From Firmicutes bacterium CAG:95 (lineage in GTDB: Bacteria; Bacillota; Clostridia; Lachnospirales; Lachnospiraceae), in contig FR902958.1 of NCBI GenBank assembly GCA_000438155.1, positions 19,388 to 59,226 of the forward strand: a stretch of DNA of 39,839 nucleotides. Direction: 5' to 3'. The position numbers and the translations under genes were made by a program. The notes under the pieces were generated by a model. That model was not told the origin of the DNA. It searched no databases and was given only the letters and a program-made list of their open reading frames with translations. Shown here piece after piece: positions 33,006-39,839 of this stretch. Within the stretch, counting starts at the first letter, position 1; each line of letters opens with the position of its first letter.

Positions 33006-33935
33006 TTATAAGCTTTTGTAATTGGCCTTCACAATATCCTGTGCAGGCTTTCCATAAATATCATATCCACTGTGGGAGGCTGCCTTGTCTAATGGGTATT
33101 GTTTACCTGCCCAGTCCCATAAGCAGAAGCCCTGAATCCAGGGACGCTTGCGGCAGGCCTCAAACATGGAGACATACCAGTTCTTCTGCTCGTCCAGATC
33201 GACCTCACCACGTACAGTCCAGTCGTTCGGTGCCTTGGAGGAACCGTGGGTGGACATACAACCGCATTCTGCGAAGAAGAAAGGTTTGTCAAATTTCTTC
33301 ACAACAGCTTCAATGCGGTCAAGCTCCTGTTCCCAGCGGTCGGGAGGATAATATCCGCTGGAGGAGATGGCGTCCACACAATCCCACCAGTCTACGTTGT
33401 GTTCCTGATATTTATCGGTATTATAGGTAATCATACCATGATATACCTTACGGATCTCGGCGATAAGCTGACGCCATTCAGCACTTCTTCGCTGGGGCAT
33501 TACCATCTCACAGCCGGGACTGAAAATTTCACATTTGGTTTTTTCGGCAATTTCAGCAAAGTGAAGCTGAAATTCCGTATAGGATGCAAACCAGTTGCTC
33601 CATTTGGGCTCACAGGGAACATCTTCATCAAAAAAATTAATATGTGCACGCCAGGTACCGTTCTTACAATTTACAGTGGGCTTTAAGAAAACATGCAGTC
33701 CTTCTTTATGAATATGATTAATCATACTGATCAGTTCCTTGTCGGAAACAGTTGCATCAGAGGTAAAATCAATTTCTTCTGACTGCGGGGTTTCCTGAAG
33801 CGCATTTGGAACCAGTACAATATAGTTGGCGCCTGTTCCTTCTATCAGATTTTTTAAACTGTTCTTAGCTTCCTTGCTGCTAAGACTTCCTTTGGGAGAA
33901 AAGGGGGAGAAGGTTATTCCTTTAATAAATTCCAT
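33006..33935 (-). CDS. GH113-like glycoside hydrolase (beta-mannanase-type TIM barrel)
   Basis: A 309-aa protein resembling family GH113. FIKGITFSPFSPKGS opens the first barrel strand, the probable acid/base is E in SPGCEMVMPQ, and the probable nucleophile is E in FFAECGC followed by FCLWDWAG. It lacks a signal peptide, so it would act on imported oligosaccharides (mannan or related) inside the cell. Minus-strand GGAAGGAAT precedes ATG 33935. It is divergent from an AraC regulator with a 148-nt shared upstream region, which suggests sugar-responsive control. Exact substrate is inference. Confidence 0.8.
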   Translation of the reverse strand: MEFIKGITFSPFSPKGSLSSKEAKNSLKNLIEGTGANYIVLVPNALQETPQSEEIDFTSDATVSDKELISMINHIHKEGLHVFLKPTVNCKNGTWRAHINFFDEDVPCEPKWSNWFASYTEFQLHFAEIAEKTKCEIFSPGCEMVMPQRRSAEWRQLIAEIRKVYHGMITYNTDKYQEHNVDWWDCVDAISSSGYYPPDRWEQELDRIEAVVKKFDKPFFFAECGCMSTHGSSKAPNDWTVRGEVDLDEQKNWYVSMFEACRKRPWIQGFCLWDWAGKQYPLDKAASHSGYDIYGKPAQDIVKANYKSL

Positions 33936-33964
33936 AACATATTCCTTCCAAATTAGTAATTAAG

Positions 33965-34008
33965 CTATAAAGGTTTAAGTTATAAAACTCTTTCATTACT
34001 ATAAAACT
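33965..34008. promoter_or_regulatory. Candidate AraC-regulator sites between the divergent genes
   Basis: TATAAAACT occurs at 33981-33989 and 34000-34008, 19 bp apart, with a related CTATAAAGGTT at 33965. Direct repeats about two helical turns apart suit AraC-family dimers. A TATAAT (34033-34038) with a poor -35 follows, as expected of an activator-dependent promoter for the regulator gene. Confidence 0.45.
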
Positions 34009-34083
34009 ATAGCACTGCCAATAAATATCCGCTATAATATAGTTGCGCAAAAATTGTATAAATCTATTTGTAAGAGGTTTGTG

Positions 34084-34956
34084 ATGCAATACTTATTTGA
34101 ATACTGTGATAAATTAAAATCACCTTACGAAGCTTTTTTTTATGATAGCTCCTGTATGCCGTTTCCGATCCGGTCTCATTGGCATTATTTTATGGAAATG
34201 ATTCTGATGGTAGAGGGAACCGGGCTGATCGATTGCAACGGACGGACTTATGTGGTTGAACCCGGGGATCTGATGATCTTCCCTCCGGAAGCGCTGCATG
34301 CTGTTTATACAGCAACCAATTTTGACCTGAAATATGAAGTCATTAAATTTGACATCAGTAAGCTATATACCGAGAACAGCTATTCACCTGAGTTGAAAAT
34401 GATTCTTGAAAGCATCAATAAGAGTCCGGAAGTGGAACTTTGTTTTAAGGAAGAAAGGATCCGGGACTGGAGGACAAGGGAAATCTTTTGCAGATGCCGG
34501 GAGGAGATTCAGAAGAAGCAGTTTGGCTATGATATTGTGATTCACAGCCTGATTTCTTCGCTGATCGTCCAGATGGTACGGGTCTGGTGTGAGAATGGAT
34601 TTAATACCGATGTGGCGATGGCGATGAATCTTGAGACGGATTCCATCCGTGGAATTACCTCCTATATTGATGCACATATCGGAGAGCAGATCCGGGTAGA
34701 AGATCTGGCGGATATGTGTAACATGAGTTATTCCTATTTTGCAAAGAATTTCAAGCAGTATTATGGAAGATCCTGCAAGGAATACATTGAATTTATCCGG
34801 ATCAACAGGGTGGAGGATCTTTTGTTGTTCACAGACTTTGATTTAAGCTATATCAGCCAGGAAACCGGTTTTTCCGACAGCAGTCATCTGATTAAGATTT
34901 TCCGCAAATGGAAGGGTGTAACCCCAAAGCAGTTTAAGAAGAATCACGGGAAATAA
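34084..34956 (+). CDS. AraC family transcriptional regulator with cupin sensor
   Basis: A 290-aa regulator. The N-terminal cupin (HWHYFMEMILMVEGTGLIDC; VEPGDLMIFPPEALHAV) is the ligand-sensing domain; the C-terminal 100 residues hold two helix-turn-helix motifs (VEDLADMCNMSYSYFAKNFK; ISQETGFSDSSHLIKIFRKW followed by GVTPKQFKK). It is probably a sugar-responsive activator of the divergent GH113-like gene. ATG 34084 has TAAGAGG upstream; a TTG at 34054 would add 10 residues but lies before that site. Confidence 0.92.
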   Translation: MQYLFEYCDKLKSPYEAFFYDSSCMPFPIRSHWHYFMEMILMVEGTGLIDCNGRTYVVEPGDLMIFPPEALHAVYTATNFDLKYEVIKFDISKLYTENSYSPELKMILESINKSPEVELCFKEERIRDWRTREIFCRCREEIQKKQFGYDIVIHSLISSLIVQMVRVWCENGFNTDVAMAMNLETDSIRGITSYIDAHIGEQIRVEDLADMCNMSYSYFAKNFKQYYGRSCKEYIEFIRINRVEDLLLFTDFDLSYISQETGFSDSSHLIKIFRKWKGVTPKQFKKNHGK

Positions 34957-34968
34957 AGACCGTAAGAT

Positions 34969-34997
34969 TTGTTGTTGCTGGCAACAGGTGATATAAT
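34969..34997 (+). promoter_or_regulatory. Promoter of the GGDEF/EAL gene
   Basis: TTGTTG (34969-34974) and TATAAT (34992-34997) are spaced by 17 nt. The spacer includes a short TGTTGC/GCAACA inverted repeat. The -10 overlaps ATG 34996, so translation should begin further on, at 35038. Confidence 0.65.
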
Positions 34998-35037
34998 GAA
35001 TATACAGAATAATAATAATTCCGTGGGGGGTTTACTT

Positions 35038-37797
35038 ATGAGTGGGAATGATTTAAATCTGTCGGAGGGCAATACACAGGAAAAGGATGATCTGACCAAG
35101 CTGTATACGCGATATGCAGCAAGAGAACGGATTTTGGAACGGCTTCTTAAGAATGCGGATGAGCAGGGGGTGCTTTTGCTGATTGATCTGGATGATTTCT
35201 GCAGGATTAATCAGCAGTATGGGCAGACCTATGCCGATTCTGTGCTGAAGCAGGTTGGAAGCCAGATACATACAAACTTTATGGTCAAGGATATTGTTGC
35301 ACGGATGGCATTTGATATTTTTCTGGTTTATTGTCCGGAGTTAAGTGATACCGGAAAGGTTGAAAAGCTTATCCGAAGGTTGAAGGATCGTCTGGAAAAG
35401 TATATACAGCTTCGGGATGAAAGTGTGATCCGGTTCAGTGCAGGTGCAGCAGTGTTCCCGAAGGACGGAGGAGATCTGGATACTCTTTATGCCCATGCGG
35501 ATTCTGCTTTGTGGACTGCGAAGAGGCATGGTAAAAACAGACTGTACTTTTACGATGGTGAACAGATGGATGCTGATTACCGGGGACAGACCTACCGGAA
35601 GGTCAGTGAACAGGATAAGCTTATGATAACCGGAGATCAATCTGTCACCCGGATCAATCGTGAACTATTTGATTTTTGTTTTGATGTCCTGTGCCGGGAA
35701 AAGAATCTGCAGCAGGCTCTCTATCTGGTGTTTGAGGAGGTCTGCCGTTACTTTGGGTTTGACCGGTGTATTCTGCGTGAATATGACACACTTGCACTGA
35801 TAATGCGTGTTACCAATAAATGGGTCCGGGAGGACGATGGCGATGATGCTTCTGTCATTGAAACCTTTGGGACAGCCGACCTGTCGGCAGAAAGCAAAGC
35901 TCCTGATTATTACCTGATACAGAACGGACATTCCAGGTATAAAGATTATACCGAAGAATTCAGTAAATTATCCAGAATTCCGTTTTCCTGTATTGTGTTT
36001 CCTTTGTGGGAGGGTGATGTAATGCGGTTTGCCATCACCTATGAGATCTGGGAAAAGCGTTCCTTTACAGAAGCAGAAATCTTTACTCTTCGCAGCATTA
36101 CGAAAATGCTGTCCAGTTTTATTCTGCGTTTCCAGACCAAGACAGAGCTTGAAAATGAGTACAGGATCGGGCGTATGGCAATGGAAGCACAGAAAATTGA
36201 CTATTTTGTATCCAATCTGCACACCCGTGAAATATATTATTTAAGTCCGTCCATGCGTGAGACATATAAGGATCTTCCGAAAGACATCAAGTGTTATGAG
36301 GCGATGTTCCGGAGGGATACACCGTGTGAAAACTGTCCGATGGAAGCCTGTGGGCCGGATATGGAGGAAAACACGGTTGAGTATTATGACATTGATGAGG
36401 ATAACAGCTATACGATTACGGCAACCAGAATTCATGATACCGGATTTGAAGATGATTTTATAATCTGTAAATCTGATGTGACATCTTACCTGCAGAGGGT
36501 GAAGGGAATAGACCGGCTGACCGGTGTGATGAGTTATGAAAAGTTCCGTATGGAGGCACTGAGACTTCTGAAACGCAAGAAAAAGGGTTTTGTACTGGTT
36601 TTCCTTGGAATACAGGATTTTGCAAGAATCAATGATGAGTACGGATATGTTACCGGAGATGAAGTGTTAAAGGCTCTTGCGCAAATGATTCAGCGGGATC
36701 TGTCAGAGGGAGATCTGTTTTGCCGGGTAAAGGGAGATGATTTTATTATTATCATGAATTCATGCCCGGCAGAGACAATTTCACGCAGGGTTCATTATTA
36801 TACAGGTGAACTTACTATGCATTTCAGACGCAGCTATGCAGGGATAACCATCAATTGCTTTGGTGGTATTTATGCGATCTCTCCGGAAGAAACGGATATC
36901 AACCGCTCGATTGATAAAGCAATGAAGGCACGGAATATGGCAAAACTAAATTTTTACGAGACAAGTGGAATTTACGTGTATACCAGAGAATTTGAGACTC
37001 GTGAAAATGAAAAGGAAGCCATGAACCGGATTATGAAGGATGCATTGGAGAATGGGGGCTTTTGTGTCTATTTTCAGTCAAAGGTGGATATTACTACCGG
37101 AAAGATCAGTGGTGCGGAAGCATTGGTCCGTCTGAAGGATAAGGATGGTAAGCTGGTTCCGCCGGGAAAGTTTGTTCCACTTGCCGAAGAGACCGGTATG
37201 ATTGTGGAGATTGACCAGTTTGTATATGAAGAGACCTTCCGGCTGATTCACAAATGGCTGCAGGAAGGAAAGAAGGTTCCGGTGATTTCAGTGAATCTGT
37301 CCCGTCTGCATCTGATGGACGATCAGCTTCCGGAACATATGGAGGCTCTGTGTGATGTGTACGATTTACGTCCGGAGCAGATTGAGCTGGAGATTACCGA
37401 GAGTGTTTTCTTCCAGGATGCGGATCGCCTGATTGATATGATTAAGCGGTTAAAGGCCGTGGGATTTGTGATTTCCATGGATGATTTTGGTGCTGGATAT
37501 TCGACACTTAACTTTATGAAATCCCTGCCGGTTGATATTATTAAGATTGATGGCGGATTTTTTATGAAAAATAAGATGGATGATAAGAACAAGGCAGTTA
37601 TCTCTGCAATTATGCAGCTTTCCAATAATCTGCACTTTAAGACGGTTTCCGAAGGCGTGGAGACGGACGAGCAGGTGGAATTTATTAAAGAACAGGGCGG
37701 AAAGTATGTGCAGGGATATTATTTCTTTAAGCCGATGCCGCCGGAAGAGTTTGAGGGACTGCTGGAGGAGAAGAGGAAAGGTGGTGCATGCTTGTGA
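35038..37797 (+). CDS. GAF/GGDEF/EAL cyclic-di-GMP signalling protein
   Basis: A 919-aa cytosolic protein from ATG 35038, which follows GGGGGG 7 nt upstream; earlier in-frame ATGs lie at or before the promoter. Domains in order: GGDEF-like (about 20-175) whose signature is RMAFDIF at 89, so it is not a cyclase; GAF-like (about 200-375); a PAS-like segment with CENCPMEACGP (about 380-480); second GGDEF-like with KGDDF near 565-569; EAL domain (about 645-915). The EAL residues are intact: GAEAL, SVNLSR, LEITES, DDFGAGYS, KIDGGF, SEGVET, QGYYF. I predict a c-di-GMP phosphodiesterase controlled by GAF/PAS input. The last codons and stop lie in a 49-bp repeat. Confidence 0.9.
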   Translation: MSGNDLNLSEGNTQEKDDLTKLYTRYAARERILERLLKNADEQGVLLLIDLDDFCRINQQYGQTYADSVLKQVGSQIHTNFMVKDIVARMAFDIFLVYCPELSDTGKVEKLIRRLKDRLEKYIQLRDESVIRFSAGAAVFPKDGGDLDTLYAHADSALWTAKRHGKNRLYFYDGEQMDADYRGQTYRKVSEQDKLMITGDQSVTRINRELFDFCFDVLCREKNLQQALYLVFEEVCRYFGFDRCILREYDTLALIMRVTNKWVREDDGDDASVIETFGTADLSAESKAPDYYLIQNGHSRYKDYTEEFSKLSRIPFSCIVFPLWEGDVMRFAITYEIWEKRSFTEAEIFTLRSITKMLSSFILRFQTKTELENEYRIGRMAMEAQKIDYFVSNLHTREIYYLSPSMRETYKDLPKDIKCYEAMFRRDTPCENCPMEACGPDMEENTVEYYDIDEDNSYTITATRIHDTGFEDDFIICKSDVTSYLQRVKGIDRLTGVMSYEKFRMEALRLLKRKKKGFVLVFLGIQDFARINDEYGYVTGDEVLKALAQMIQRDLSEGDLFCRVKGDDFIIIMNSCPAETISRRVHYYTGELTMHFRRSYAGITINCFGGIYAISPEETDINRSIDKAMKARNMAKLNFYETSGIYVYTREFETRENEKEAMNRIMKDALENGGFCVYFQSKVDITTGKISGAEALVRLKDKDGKLVPPGKFVPLAEETGMIVEIDQFVYEETFRLIHKWLQEGKKVPVISVNLSRLHLMDDQLPEHMEALCDVYDLRPEQIELEITESVFFQDADRLIDMIKRLKAVGFVISMDDFGAGYSTLNFMKSLPVDIIKIDGGFFMKNKMDDKNKAVISAIMQLSNNLHFKTVSEGVETDEQVEFIKEQGGKYVQGYYFFKPMPPEEFEGLLEEKRKGGACL

Positions 37798-37990
37798 GCA
37801 ATGAGCCATGCCGGAAGCCCGGAGGAAAGATGGAGCATGCTTGTGGGCAATGAGCCATGCCGGAAGCCCGGAGGCAAGGTGGTGCTTGGTTGTGAGCAAT
37901 GAGCCATGCCGGAAGCCTGAAGGCAAGGTGGTGTTTGTTTGTGAGCAATGAGCCATGCCGGAAGCTCGCAGGCAAGCTGCTTCGCTTCTG
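37773..37990. repeat. 49-bp tandem repeats overlapping the 3' end of the GGDEF/EAL gene
   Basis: GTGAGCAATGAGCCATGCC-type units start at 37794, 37843, 37892 and 37941, exactly 49 bp apart, with a partial unit before them from 37773. The stop codon TGA (37795-37797) of the gene is inside the first complete unit. The 564-nt region 37798-38361 otherwise holds hairpins and a tRNA. Confidence 0.9.
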
Positions 37991-38014
37991 CGGCATTCGC
38001 CGTATTATAAATAA

Positions 38015-38060
38015 AAAAGGAACATTCTAAGGTGAGCAAGCTCCCCAGAATGTTCCTTTT
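38015..38060. terminator. Bidirectional terminator with GAGCAAGCTC tip
   Basis: AAAAGGAACATTCT (38015-38028) and AGAATGTTCCTTTT (38047-38060) form a perfect 14-bp stem; the loop has GAGCAAGCTC. It probably ends the GGDEF/EAL transcript. Confidence 0.85.
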
Positions 38061-38069
38061 CCATTTATA

Positions 38070-38087
38070 GCATGGCTCATTGCTCAC
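38070..38087. repeat. Inverted copy of the 49-bp repeat core
   Basis: GCATGGCTCATTGCTCAC is the exact reverse complement of the core at 37941-37958, on the far side of the terminator. Confidence 0.8.
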
Positions 38088-38133
38088 AAAAAAAGCACCA
38101 TCCCCAAGGCTCCTGTGTCCTCAAAAATGGTAC
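38088..38133 (-). terminator. Terminator of the tRNA-Lys transcript
   Basis: On the minus strand GTACCAT pairs with ATGGTGC, followed by seven T. It lies 7 nt beyond the tRNA 3' end. Confidence 0.6.
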
Positions 38134-38139
38134 TTGCAG

Positions 38140-38212
38140 TGGACCGCCAGGGGTTCGAACCCTGGACACCCTGATTAAGAGTCAGGTGCTCTACCAACTG
38201 AGCTAGCGGTCC
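38140..38212 (-). tRNA. tRNA-Lys (anticodon CTT)
   Basis: Read on the minus strand it folds into a 73-nt cloverleaf: acceptor GGACCGC/GCGGTCC plus discriminator A, D-arm with AGCTCAGTTGGTAGAGC, anticodon stem CCTGA/TCAGG with loop CTCTTAA (anticodon CTT), and T-arm GGGTTCGAACCC. CCA is not encoded. Confidence 0.95.
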
Positions 38213-38255
38213 GTATCTTTTGTTGTTTTAATACTTCATTTGCAACGCAAGTGTT

Positions 38256-38284
38256 ATTATAGTATAATGCCTTTTGAAATGCAA
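38256..38284 (-). promoter_or_regulatory. Promoter of the tRNA-Lys gene
   Basis: On the minus strand TTGCAT (38284-38279) and TATAAT (38261-38256) are separated by 17 nt, about 44 nt before the tRNA 5' end. Confidence 0.7.
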
Positions 38285-38320
38285 GTACTTTTTTAAAAAT
38301 TTTTTAAGAAATTTTAATTG

Positions 38321-38347
38321 TGCCCGAAAACCGTGAAAAATCGGGCA
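38321..38347 (+). other. Hairpin just before the tatD ribosome binding site
   Basis: TGCCCGA (38321-38327) pairs with TCGGGCA (38341-38347), only 3 nt before AGGAG. Confidence 0.55.
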
Positions 38348-38361
38348 GTCAGGAGCATATG

Positions 38362-39159
38362 ATGATATTTGAAACGCATGCACATTATGATGATCCGGCC
38401 TTTGATGAGGACAGGGAATCGCTTTTGCTGAAACTTCAGGAGGAAGGAATTACGAGAGTGGTTAACGTTGCAGCCAGCCTGAAGGGGTGTCGGGACAGCC
38501 TGGATCTTGCGAAGAAGTATGATTTTATTTATGCATCCATCGGGGTGCACCCTTCCGATACAGGGGAACTGACAGATGACGATCTGGCTTTCATGGAGAA
38601 GCTCTGCAGAGAGGAAGCACTGCAGCAGGGGGGGAAGGTTGTTGCAGTCGGTGAGATTGGCCTTGATTATTACTGGAACGAGCCGGATCGGGAGATTCAG
38701 AAGAAATGGTTTGAAGCGCAGATGGAAATGGCGCGACGGACACATCTTCCATTGATTATTCATTCGAGGGATGCTGCTAAGGATACCGTAGATCTTATGC
38801 AGGAGCATCATGCCGGGGAAATCGGGGGAATCGTACACTGTTATTCCTATTCCGTGGAGCTGGCACGCACCTTTCTTGATATGGGGTTTTATTTTGGAAT
38901 TGGCGGAGTTGTTACTTTTGGCAATGGAAGAAAGCTCGCAGAAGTGGTAAAATATCTTCCGTTAGAGAAAATTGTTCTCGAAACAGACAGTCCGTATCTT
39001 TCTCCGGTTCCGAACAGGGGAAAGCGGAATTCCTCTTTAAACCTTCCCTATGTGGCAGGGAAGATAGCAGAGTTAAAGGAAATCACTCCGGAGCAGGTTA
39101 TGCAGGTGACATTTGCCAATGCAGAACAGGTTTACGGATTTCAGAAAAAGAAACAGTAA
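38362..39159 (+). CDS. tatD: TatD family metal-dependent deoxyribonuclease
   Basis: A 265-aa TIM-barrel hydrolase. Metal-binding and active-site motifs are in order: FETHAHYDDPAFDED, IGVHPSDTG, GEIGLDYYWN, LIIHSRDA, GIVHCYS and LETDSPYLSPVP. Members act as 3'-5' exonucleases in DNA repair. ATG 38362 (after AGGAG at 38351-38355) or the adjacent ATG 38359 begins the protein; the GTG at 38320 lies before the hairpin and ribosome binding site and is unlikely. It is followed 13 nt later by rsmA, a common neighbour; the RnmV nuclease gene often placed between them is absent. Confidence 0.92.
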   Translation: MIFETHAHYDDPAFDEDRESLLLKLQEEGITRVVNVAASLKGCRDSLDLAKKYDFIYASIGVHPSDTGELTDDDLAFMEKLCREEALQQGGKVVAVGEIGLDYYWNEPDREIQKKWFEAQMEMARRTHLPLIIHSRDAAKDTVDLMQEHHAGEIGGIVHCYSYSVELARTFLDMGFYFGIGGVVTFGNGRKLAEVVKYLPLEKIVLETDSPYLSPVPNRGKRNSSLNLPYVAGKIAELKEITPEQVMQVTFANAEQVYGFQKKKQ

Positions 39160-39172
39160 CAGGAGAAAATGC

Positions 39173-39839
39173 ATGCCGACATTAGGAAATCCTACAGGAA
39201 CGATTGAGATTTTGAAAAAATATAACTTTAATTTCCAGAAACGATTCGGGCAGAACTTTCTGATTGACAGTCATATTCTGGAAAAAATTGTGGAATCCGC
39301 AGAAATTACGAAGGAGGACTGCGTACTGGAAATCGGACCTGGAATCGGAACAATGACACAGTATCTGGCAGAAAGTGCCGGTCAGGTCATTGCTGTTGAG
39401 ATTGATAAGTCCCTGATTCCGATTCTGGAAGATACCCTGTCTCCTTATGACAATGTGACCGTGATCAATGAGGATATCCTGAAGGTGGACATTCAGAAGC
39501 TTGTGGAGGAGCAAAACGCAGGAAAGCCAATCAAGGTTGTGGCAAATCTCCCCTACTATATCACGACACCGATTATCATGGGTCTGTTTGAGAGCCATGT
39601 TCCGCTTGACAGCATTACGATTATGGTGCAGAAGGAGGTGGCGGACCGGATGCAGGTAGGTCCCGGAACAAAGGATTATGGTGCCCTGTCACTCGCGGTG
39701 CAGTATTATGCAAAGCCGGAGATCGTGGCTTATGTCTCTCCCGGCTGCTTCATTCCGAAGCCCAATGTGGGAAGTGCGGTCATCCGGCTGAAACGATATG
39801 ACAGGCCGCCTGTTGAGGTAAGAGACGAGGCATTCCTGT
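39173..39839 (+). CDS. rsmA: 16S rRNA dimethyladenosine transferase RsmA (KsgA), 5' part
   Basis: The frame starts at ATG 39173, with AGGAG 7 nt before it, and runs off the window end (222 codons visible). The SAM-binding motif is LEIGPGIGTMT, the catalytic motif is NLPYYITTP, and the N-terminal FQKRFGQNFLID and later FIPKPNVGSAVIRL are family signatures. It dimethylates two adjacent adenosines near the 3' end of 16S rRNA, a late 30S assembly step. An out-of-frame ATG at 39169 is not used. It probably forms an operon with tatD. Confidence 0.95.
   Translation, partial: MPTLGNPTGTIEILKKYNFNFQKRFGQNFLIDSHILEKIVESAEITKEDCVLEIGPGIGTMTQYLAESAGQVIAVEIDKSLIPILEDTLSPYDNVTVINEDILKVDIQKLVEEQNAGKPIKVVANLPYYITTPIIMGLFESHVPLDSITIMVQKEVADRMQVGPGTKDYGALSLAVQYYAKPEIVAYVSPGCFIPKPNVGSAVIRLKRYDRPPVEVRDEAFL

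Noticed and set aside
37450..38087. Minus-strand frames reading repeated MAHCSQ/LPAWLIAH-like segments
   Set aside because: They are translations of the 49-bp tandem repeat running through three frames and partly antisense to the EAL domain; no start signal or family.

Overview
The window looks like a chromosomal segment of an anaerobic Firmicute, most likely a Lachnospiraceae/Clostridia gut-type bacterium. The protein repertoire is clostridial: a BMP-type nucleoside ABC importer, split chromate transporter halves, a DUF1624 acyltransferase, an ArsP_2-like exporter, and an SLH-domain surface protein. Strong AGGAGG-type ribosome binding sites, tight operons and mid GC agree with this. No phage, transposase or CRISPR array was seen.

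Layout. Positions 2-5611 hold one co-directional sulfur-type operon: tail of an ABC solute-binding protein, a divergent cysteine synthase, a glutathionyl-hydroquinone-reductase/GST-like protein, a canonical CysK, an SsuB/TauB-like ATPase, an SsuC-like permease and a GNAT acetyltransferase. There is no oxygen-dependent monooxygenase in the visible part, which makes the GST-like protein the obvious candidate for releasing sulfur. Positions 5616-9699 carry a HAD phosphatase, a nitroreductase, BirA and a sodium:neurotransmitter-type symporter. Positions 9740-12557 are a three-gene set (SDR epimerase, atypical FMN-dependent hydroxyacid-dehydrogenase-like protein, xylose-isomerase-like TIM barrel) that looks like a small-molecule or sugar catabolic module.

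Positions 12880-19123 encode a very large secreted surface protein. It has a signal peptide, Gly/Thr/Gln/Glu tandem repeats, FN3/Ig-like regions, three SLH modules and a C-terminal membrane helix. It is split by what looks like a one-base frameshift at 14419-14422. After it come a patatin-like phospholipase, a cysteine hydrolase, a ChrA pair, a GT2-GtrA fusion, and a purine salvage and uptake block (xpt, BMP lipoprotein, ATPase, two permeases), then an RsuA pseudouridine synthase.

Positions 29656-30365 have no gene but are dense in short repeats: 41-bp units with palindromes, a 13-14-nt minisatellite, and alternating TTGGACATA boxes. Beyond are a DUF1624 membrane protein with a repeat-encoded N-terminus, a metal-exporter-like permease, a GH113-like glycosidase divergent from an AraC regulator, and a GAF/GGDEF/EAL signalling protein whose 3' end runs into a 49-bp tandem repeat. 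The window closes with tRNA-Lys, a TatD-family nuclease and the start of rsmA (ksgA). Dispersed hairpins with GAGC-NN-GCTC tips and TGTAACAGTTCA ends recur between genes from 19995 onward.
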